From Asterias amurensis (taxonomy: Eukaryota > Echinodermata > Asteroidea > Forcipulatida > Asteriidae): a DNA stretch of 64,000 nt. Shown piece by piece: positions 58,001 through 64,000 of the stretch. The stretch lies in the NCBI RefSeq assembly GCF_032118995.1, contig NC_092667.1, positions 4,270,931-4,334,930 on the forward strand. Direction: 5' to 3'. Made by a program: the position numbers and the translations under genes. Position 1 is the first letter of the stretch. The number at the start of each line of letters is the position of its first letter. The notes below the pieces were generated by a model that was not told where the DNA came from, ran no database searches, and worked only from the letters and a program-made list of their open reading frames with translations.

Positions 58001-61000
58001 ACCCTTTTGAAATTCTATATGAATCTGCTGTGTGCAGCCAGATGGATGTTTTCAGAAAAGTGAAATAAAATATACTTATTTTGGCGTTCTGGTCACCCAA
58101 GCTGATGTAGAGGAAGGATTTGATAAATTTAGGTTTTTTGTAGTTCAAAAAAATCTATCTAAAGTTTTTTCTCTCATTTTTTTTTTACAGCCATACATCA
58201 ACAATCACCTAGTGATGAACATGAAATATCATCCAGTAGAAACTGAGGAAGGAGGGTAAGCCAAAGTTTCTCTGAAGGTTTCTCCTCATGTTGTACACTC
58301 ATTTTTACAATTCTTATGAATGGTGTCAAACAGTTGTCAATTTCACATATTTTTGTATTACTTTTTTACAAAAAAGTCAGTCTTATTGCAGCTTTTTTTA
58401 TATATATTTATGCACTAATAAGGTGTCCTGGTGGATATGAGACTACATATCTAGACTTTTTAACTCACAGGTTAAAGGCACTGTACACGTTTGGTAATTA
58501 TCAAAGACCAGTGTTCTCATTTGGTGTATTCCATCATAGGCATAAACAAGTGTGTGAAAATTTTGACTCAATTGGTCATCGAAGTTGCAAGAAAATGATG
58601 AAATAAAATTTTAAAAACCTTGCTGGACGAATTTGTGTGCTTTCAGATAGGAATAAAAGACTTCTAGCTAGAAGCCTTTTATTATATATAGAAAGGTTTG
58701 CAGTAACACCATGTAATGACTATCTCTAATGAGTTGGGTTGGTTCTGAAAAGAACTGTTGGTTTCAACTCGACGCTTCGATCAGTATGCTCTGATCGTCT
58801 TCTGGAGAAAGTCTTTTATTATTTTAGTGAGGAATTACCTCTTTCTCAAAAATTACGTTACTTCAGAGGGAGTCGTTTACCACAATGTTTTATACCATCA
58901 ACAGCTCTCCAATGCACGTTACCAAGTTGAGTTTTAAGTTAATATTTGTTTTGAGTAATTACCAAATGTGTGAGTCCCAGCGAGTCACTTTTTTACAACA
59001 AGGCATATAAGATTCAAGATATACTTTTGGGTTTTTTTCTCTAGAGTGAAAGTTTTTAGCAATCGAGTTATCAGTTTTGAAGTTTTTGGTCGTAGTATCC
59101 AGTATGATAAACTGATAGCGGAGAAGGAAGATAATTGCAAACTTCCTGAGCTCAAGGGAAAGGAAACTGTAGCGCCTCAGGTCTTCGAAGGAGATAGTGA
59201 GTACAAGTTTTATTTGTTTTATTTGTTCATGGTTATAACCACAGTGTAATAAAACAAGATTAATAAGGACACTGTTCCTAAAAGCTCTTTGAAATCTCAA
59301 CCTCAAGGGTTACCAAAAGGTGGAAATTTCATCATTTTAACATCTGTTAGATTTAATCGGGGTTAAATTATATTAATTTTGGTTTCGCCCTTTCAACGAT
59401 GTGTGTTAGCATCGTATTCTCAGTACCCTCCCGAGTTTGGTGAAAACAAATCACAGGCATATTACTCGGGTGGGATTCAAACCCAGGACCCTTGCTATTC
59501 TAGAGCAGATGTCTTACCAACTAGACCACAGAGATTGCCTGATAGCTAGAGGCAGTTTGGGTGCTATATTTTAGCAGCGGATTCCACAATGGTTTGACTA
59601 CTTTTACATCTTTCATTCCACTCAGTGTAAATCTTCAAATCTTTGTCTCTTGTCCACAGAGGAAGTAGAAGTGAAGTTTTCCTATGAGGTTCATTGGGAA
59701 GAGAGTAACATCAAGTGGGCATCACGTTGGGATACGTACCTCAACATGACTGATGTACAGATCCATTGGTTTTCAATCATCAATTCACTCGTTGTGGTCT
59801 TCTTTCTTGCAGGTAAATTTATTTGTTCTTCTTTATGTGTAAACCTCTGCACAGTTTGGTTTTACCCATATACACCGATGTGTGTTAGCACTGTACACTT
59901 TCCCGAGTTCTGTGAACAAAAAATCACAGGCACGTTACTCGGGTGGGATTCAGACCCACGACCTTTGCAATTCTAGAGCAGTGTCTTACCAACTAGACCA
60001 CCGAGATTGTCTGGAATACATCGTTTTACTGTAAAATGTTAACAAGAATAGGTGGATTGAACAAGGTAAAAATGTGAATGTGCCAATTTTGTAAATATAT
60101 TGAAGTTGCTTTACTGTGTTTTTTTATAGGTATTCTAACAATGATCATGATCAGAACATTGAGGAAAGACATTGCCCGCTACAACAAAGATGAAGACGTT
60201 GTAAGAACATTTGTTTTTATTTCAGAGCATTTTTTAAGGGGGACATAAGAAAAGTATTGGTTTTCGGCGATTTGTTTAAAGTCATTTATGTGGTTTTTGG
60301 TTTTTTGGTTTTTCTGTGATGTATTTTCTTATATATTGAACACAATTCAGCTCAAGGACTGCAATGTTTGAATTATAGTAAACCAATAAACATAATGTGG
60401 TTGGAGCACTTGGCACCGTTCCGAAAGCCCTTGGGAAACATTTAGACGAAATAGGGACAAATGTGAGGATAGATCAGTTACAGAAGGGAACAGCGAGGAC
60501 CCTGAGAAAAACCCATTGAATTCTACGGTTACAGGACGTAGCTCGACTCAAAGAGTTTCCGACACAAAGGAAAATGTTATCTTTCTTTTGCATGCTGTAA
60601 TAAGATGAACTAATAATGCTAATAATATTTGACTTCATAGGAAGACACCATGGAGGAGACTGGCTGGAAATTGGTTCACGGTGACGTCTTTAGACCTCCC
60701 AAAGCCAAGCAAATTCTGGCTGCTCTGGTTGGCACAGGAGTCCAGATCTTTGTCATGGCTATTGTAACAATAAGTAAGGGAGTATACACACTTCAACCAG
60801 TGGTAACTTAGAGTTGAACTGTAAACAACCACATTATACATTGGAAGAAAATAGGGTTACGCAAATTTCAACCCAGAGTTACTCCTGGTTTAACCTACAG
60901 GGATGTTTTTAACCGGAAATCCGTTTTTTTTTTTTTTTGTTTTTTTTTTATAACTAAAATCAAATTCATAAACACATGAAGATAAAACCCATAAATAGAA

Positions 61001-63612
61001 TACCTAAGATGCAGAGTAGGGCTTTTAAAACAAAACATAAGTGATAAGCAGGCTTCACGTTTGCAAGCTTTTTACACTTTTTGCTCACAGCTCAGTTTTT
61101 TTTTGTCAACACCCTATCATCGCATTACTGATCTAGCATTCTTCAAGCATATTACATTACAAGCCATTTTTATAATGGCAATGCTGACATTTGGGTGAAC
61201 AAATCCACAGGACCACAGGGCTGTGGCTTGACATATTTACTGTACATGAGTTCCTTTGTTGCTTTCTTGTATCAAAGTTGCATTGTTTTTACAGCCTTTA
61301 TTGTTTTATGGTGTTAATGCACTTTTTTGCTTGTAAAATTGTATATCTACTTTGTTTATATATTTTTACGGGTGTACTTTTCTTTAAACTTTTCACTTAT
61401 TGTATGTCATTTTCTTAATCTTTTGCAATTTTTACTGTCATGCGCCCTCGAACAGGCTGGTCCTGGAGAGAGCGCAATATAAGATCAGTAAATTATTTTT
61501 AATTATTACTGCTTTTATTTGAACAACAGAATTGAAAGATGTTTATCAGACCCATAGTCAACATTTGAACATTTTGTTAGTGTTTTTCAGTTGAAGTTAT
61601 TACACAGGCTTTTTAAGTAATACACTTTTATATCTGATACTACTGCTGGCTCATTTTCATTTGTTTATTCCAACAGGTTTTGCAATGTTTGGCATGTTGT
61701 CACCTAGCAGTAGAGGTGCCCTTCTCAGTGCTTGTCTGTTTCTCTTTGTGTTTTTGGGGTAAGAAAAAATTAATAATAAGACATTTTTGACTTGCATGTA
61801 ATGACAGTTAATAGTTAGACTGGTCCCTGGAAGACAGGCACTGGTCTTACAGGCCCAATGATTTCATTGGATAAATGTGTTGTGACAATAGAGCTATCTT
61901 TTATATAGCTCTATGGTTGTGACGTAGCTTTCAATATCTGTGTTATGATTGGTCTGAGGTGATGTAATATGACCTTGCTCTTCCGATCGTCTGCATGCAG
62001 CAGATGTGTGCATAATGTTTTGTACATCATGTAGTATTGTTTTATTCACCATGTAATACATGTGTGTGCATGTTTGTGTGATTTGACTGCAAATCTCCAT
62101 GTGAAATGAATGTGAGGTCAAAGGTACATCTGCTCTGGTATCTTGCTTAATTCAGGAGCGTTGAAGTGTGACACCTGGGCCCAATTTCATGGCTCTGCTT
62201 ATCGTAAGCACAGTATCGGCGCTTACGGCAGCAGGGAATTCTGCGCTTACGGCAAGCGATTTTCACAGGTTAGCGGCGAATTTTGGCCTCTGCGCATGCG
62301 TACTCCACGTTTCTAGGCATTCTACACTTACAAGGATAGCACAGAAAATCAGCGCATGCACGTAAGTGGGAATTATAAGCGCAGAATTCGGCGGTAAGCA
62401 GAGCCATGAAATTGGGCCCAGATGTTCAGGCTTGGTGGTAGTGACCAGCAACATTTATTTATCTGCAATTATCTGTTCAAATAAAAAGAAAGAGGCTATA
62501 CAGCTCGGTTGTTGGAGAACTGGCACATACATCCAAAGGTCACAGGCTCAAATCCCATTCTGGTCAAACTGTCTTTGTTCACTCAAAGTTAAAGTTTTAT
62601 CTTTCAAGTGAATCTCTGATATGTTACGAAGTACTTGTTGTAGTTGCTTCCAGAACTGGTGAATGTTAATCAATTACAGAGATGGATTTTATGAATAGTG
62701 TTCAGGAATTAATCAATCGCTAATCCTTTGGGTTTTTTCTGTCTTACCTGGCAGAGTGTTTGCAGGGTATTTCTCTGGGCGTCTTTATAAGACCATGAAA
62801 GGCACTCAGTGGATTCAGTCAGCTCTACTGGTAAGTTAAGCCTCACCCCAATCCTCAATCCAAACCTTACCCCTCCACCAACCATGTGTTAAAATAGTGT
62901 ACACCAAACAGCATTAACCCCATGCCTTAAAGGCACTGGACACCTTTGGTAATGCGCCATGTTTTTGACCGCGTGAGGGCGCTCTCAATCACTTCCGGGG
63001 GTATATTTATTCATACTCAAAACAGTTATTAAAGACTGGCACACATTACCACCACAGACATATCTAATCCATCATGGACAATAAGACTTTCAAAGGAGCC
63101 GTTATAATCCACCTCTAAAGCAACTTAAAACTATGGCGCAACAAAAGTGACAGAACGCCTATTCAAACTGTGCAGGACGAATGGCGTATACTCCCGAAAG
63201 TGATAAAAATACTATTGAGAGCACCATCACGTGGATTGTCAAAGACCATTGTTCTCACTTGGTGTATCCCAACATGTGCATACAATAACAATTTTGTGAA
63301 AATTTTGACTTGTTTGATCTTCGAAATGGCAAGAGAATAATGCTTTTTTGTGTCTGCAATTTCTTGTTTTGTCTACACAAATATTTTGATAACTTTGTTA
63401 ATGTGTAATTTTATTTGGTTTTTCCTTTCAAGACTGGTTTCCTGTATCCAGGTATTATATTTGCCACCACATTCCTGCTCAACTTCTTTATCTGGGGCAA
63501 GCATTCATCTGGTGCAGTGCCGTTCAGCACCATGATCGCATTAGTGTGCATGTGGAATGGGATCTCACTTCCATTGGTTGTGCTTGGACATTACTTTGGC
63601 TACAGGAAACAG
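55037..63612 (+). CDS. TM9SF4: TM9SF4, N-terminal 467 residues (12 exons, runs out of the window)
   Basis: Exons: 55037-55159, 55647-55796, 56596-56705, 57470-57575, 58191-58255, 59045-59196, 59660-59812, 60130-60200, 60641-60773, 61677-61758, 62755-62830 and 63433-63612; phases agree. TM9/nonaspanin proteins sit in Golgi and endosomal membranes and help sort membrane proteins and control adhesion and phagocytosis. Residues 1-21 are a signal peptide, followed by [11 protein letters not shown] as in human TM9SF4. The lumenal domain carries [30 protein letters not shown] and [19 protein letters not shown]1 is about 268-295 ([18 protein letters not shown]), then [22 protein letters not shown]2 about 335-360, TM3 about 368-390, and two more in exon 12 with [13 protein letters not shown]. 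About 170 residues with the last four membrane segments should lie beyond 64000. The HWEES and [13 protein letters not shown] motifs favour TM9SF4 over its paralogues, TM9SF2 being the closest alternative. Confidence 0.96.
55270..55450. mobile_element. MITE-like element with CGATTTCACAAA termini
   Basis: The left end CCGATTTCACAAAATGCTAG and the right end TTTGGTGAAATC are complementary. Inside, GGATTAATCC, AACTCGAGTTAGGACGAGT, AACTTAGGA and CTAAGATTAATCCTAAGTT form repeated inverted units, so most of it can fold back. It lies in TM9SF4 intron 1. Confidence 0.6.
55985..56215 (-). mobile_element. LINE (CR1/L2/jockey-like) 3'-end fragment
   Basis: The minus strand reads [20 protein letters not shown], followed by PATLRQT, a stop, and [14 protein letters not shown]. 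This is the conserved C-terminal end of many non-LTR reverse transcriptases. It is followed by GCGCCTTGGTAAGTGC, ATATAAATC and TATTACTATTATGATCC at the 3' end. It is decayed and lies in TM9SF4 intron 2. Confidence 0.65.
58472..58972. mobile_element. AAAGGCAGTGGACAC-family MITE-like element with an insertion
   Basis: The left end TTAAAGGCACTGTACACGTTTGGTAATT and the right end GAGTAATTACCAAATGTGT are inverted. The body shares ATCAAAGACCAGTGTTCTCA, TTGGTGTATTCCATCATAGG and TTCAGAGGGAGTCGTTTACC with 48461-49053. Between about 58650 and 58818 another element interrupts it. It ends 72 bp before TM9SF4 exon 6. Confidence 0.75.
58650..58818. mobile_element. Possible Penelope-like terminal fragment
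   Basis: Contains TCGACGCTTCGATCAGTATG and CTCTGATCGTCTTCTGGAGA, a layout like the conserved GACGTTTCGA ... TCTTC motif at Penelope-like element ends. An upstream palindrome (AATAAAAGACTTCTAGCTAG and its complement) is at about 58651-58685. A segment at 58693-58740 recurs reversed at 5127-5184. A similar GGTTTCGAACCTAGCAGAGT word is at 51171-51190. Confidence 0.4.
59382..59562 (-). mobile_element. tRNA-derived SINE, family B
   Basis: On the minus strand a tRNA-like head GTGGTCTAGTTGGTAAGACA-type (A-box) and GGGTTTGAATCCCACCCGAGT (B-box) is followed by AATATGCCTGTGATTTG and TAACACACATCGTTG. Its near-twin is at 59856-60015. It lies in TM9SF4 intron 6. Confidence 0.8.
59856..60015 (-). mobile_element. 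tRNA-derived SINE, family B
   Basis: Same family and orientation as 59382-59562, about 475 bp away, in the next TM9SF4 intron. CCGAGTAACGTGCCTGTG, CTCGGGAAAGTGTACAGTGC and CATCGGTGTATATGGG are all present on the minus strand. Confidence 0.8.
62177..62421. mobile_element. Complete MITE, GGGCCCAATTTCAT family, CpG-rich subtype
   Basis: Ends GGGCCCAATTTCATGGCTCT and the complement of AGAGCCATGAAATTGGGCCC are perfect 20-bp inverted repeats. Next come GCTTATCGTAAGC/GCGGTAAGC words and GCGCTTACGG. The interior differs from the 40667 copy, so the family has at least two subtypes. It lies in TM9SF4 intron 10. Confidence 0.8.
62495..62615 (+). mobile_element. tRNA-like SINE remnant
   Basis: An A-box-like CAGCTCGGTTGTTGGAGAAC and a B-box-like CAGGCTCAAATCCC are spaced as in a tRNA. 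They are followed by CATTCTGGTCAAACTGTCTT. No second copy was noticed in the window. Confidence 0.45.
62926..63325. mobile_element. Partial AAAGGCAGTGGACAC-family element with an insertion
   Basis: The left end TTAAAGGCACTGGACACCTTTGGTAAT is present. Then come about 280 bp of unrelated, CpG-containing sequence (from GCGCCATGTTTTTGACCGCG to ACGTGG). The body resumes at TTGTCAAAGACCATTGTTCT, CACTTGGTGTATCCCAACAT and GAAAATTTTGACTTGTTTG. The right end is missing. It lies in TM9SF4 intron 11. Confidence 0.65.
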
Positions 63613-63617
63613 GTAGG

Positions 63618-63790
63618 ACGAGACAGTTTATACATCAGACCCGATACTTCAGGCCCTCTCTGGCCTCCATGCCCCCTTTAAAAACTTCAGTAGAAATTTA
63701 CAATTATCTTAGGGTAACCTTTACCTAGGAGGAAATGCCTTGGTGCCCTTGCCCTTTCAAAAATGAAGCATACAGGCATGATACAGTTAC
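63618..63790. repeat. Dispersed repeat family E
   Basis: CATCAGACCCGATACTTCAG, GCCTCCATGCCCCCTT, ATGCCTTGGTGCCCTTGCCC and TTTCAAAAATGAAGCATACA match the copies at 52545-52790 and 33420-33565. It begins just after the TM9SF4 exon 12 donor. Confidence 0.65.
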
Positions 63791-64000
63791 TCATTATAGA
63801 TCCCATTGCACTGGTTTCACATGCTTCTATCAGTCCATGGAGTGCCATTTTGGGAGTTTGAATGTGTCCGAATGAGAGTCTGAAAGATACTTTGTGCGTC
63901 TAACAGCACACGTGTTGCCTGAAATGACCACTGAGTAACATACTGTAACAGTAACAATATGGCCATTCTTTTGCTTTTTTCTCAACAAGTAGACAGTGTA
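63791..64000 (+). other. TM9SF4 intron 12, window end
   Basis: No further TM9SF4 exon is reached; nothing else is recognised. Confidence 0.5.

Overview
The window is animal nuclear DNA: AT-rich, intron-bearing genes with GT-AG (and one GC-AG) splice sites, long non-coding stretches, and many SINEs, LINE tails and MITE-like inverted-repeat elements. Protein similarity to vertebrate UCKL1, HMBOX1, RPS20 and TM9SF4 is high but not vertebrate-like in detail. A bilaterian xylose isomerase gene and the repeat families (tRNA-derived SINEs, and a MITE-like family ending in TTAAAGGCAGTGGACAC) suggest an echinoderm, most likely a sea star. The organism call is inference; no database was searched.

Six protein-coding genes can be assembled exon by exon, and reading phase agrees at every junction. 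(1) + strand, 1673-5748: a 700-residue TIR-SAM-TIR-TIR protein that I cannot assign to a named orthologue; it is the least familiar gene here. (2) + strand, 22463-28698: a complete 457-residue xylose isomerase in 13 exons. (3) - strand, 43699-31396: a complete 512-residue uridine-cytidine kinase-like 1 (UCKL1) in 16 coding exons, one only 17 nt long. (4) + strand, 45079-49521: a 441-residue HMBOX1-type homeobox protein with one GC-AG intron. (5) - strand, 53417-51050: ribosomal protein S20, with the ATG alone in its coding exon 1. (6) + strand, 55037 to beyond the window: TM9SF4, first 467 residues in 12 exons.

The genes from 22 kb onward alternate in direction: xylose isomerase and UCKL1 converge, UCKL1 and HMBOX1 are head-to-head, HMBOX1 and RPS20 converge, RPS20 and TM9SF4 are head-to-head with a full CRE-type site between them. 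The functions (sugar isomerisation, pyrimidine salvage, transcription/telomere binding, translation, secretory-pathway membrane protein) do not suggest a common pathway; this looks like ordinary metazoan gene order rather than an operon-like system.

Between 5.7 and 22.4 kb I see no gene. From about 9.3 to 20 kb this interval is a nested satellite complex: a 101-bp repeat, a 22-bp repeat, an 18-bp repeat, a roughly 2-kb block present twice, a large minisatellite built on GGGTCCATAGGCCTTA between the two copies, and a degenerate array of about 200-bp units after the second copy. Near-perfect palindromes are embedded in it. The rest of the window is punctuated by at least five dispersed repeat families with several copies each, mostly in introns.
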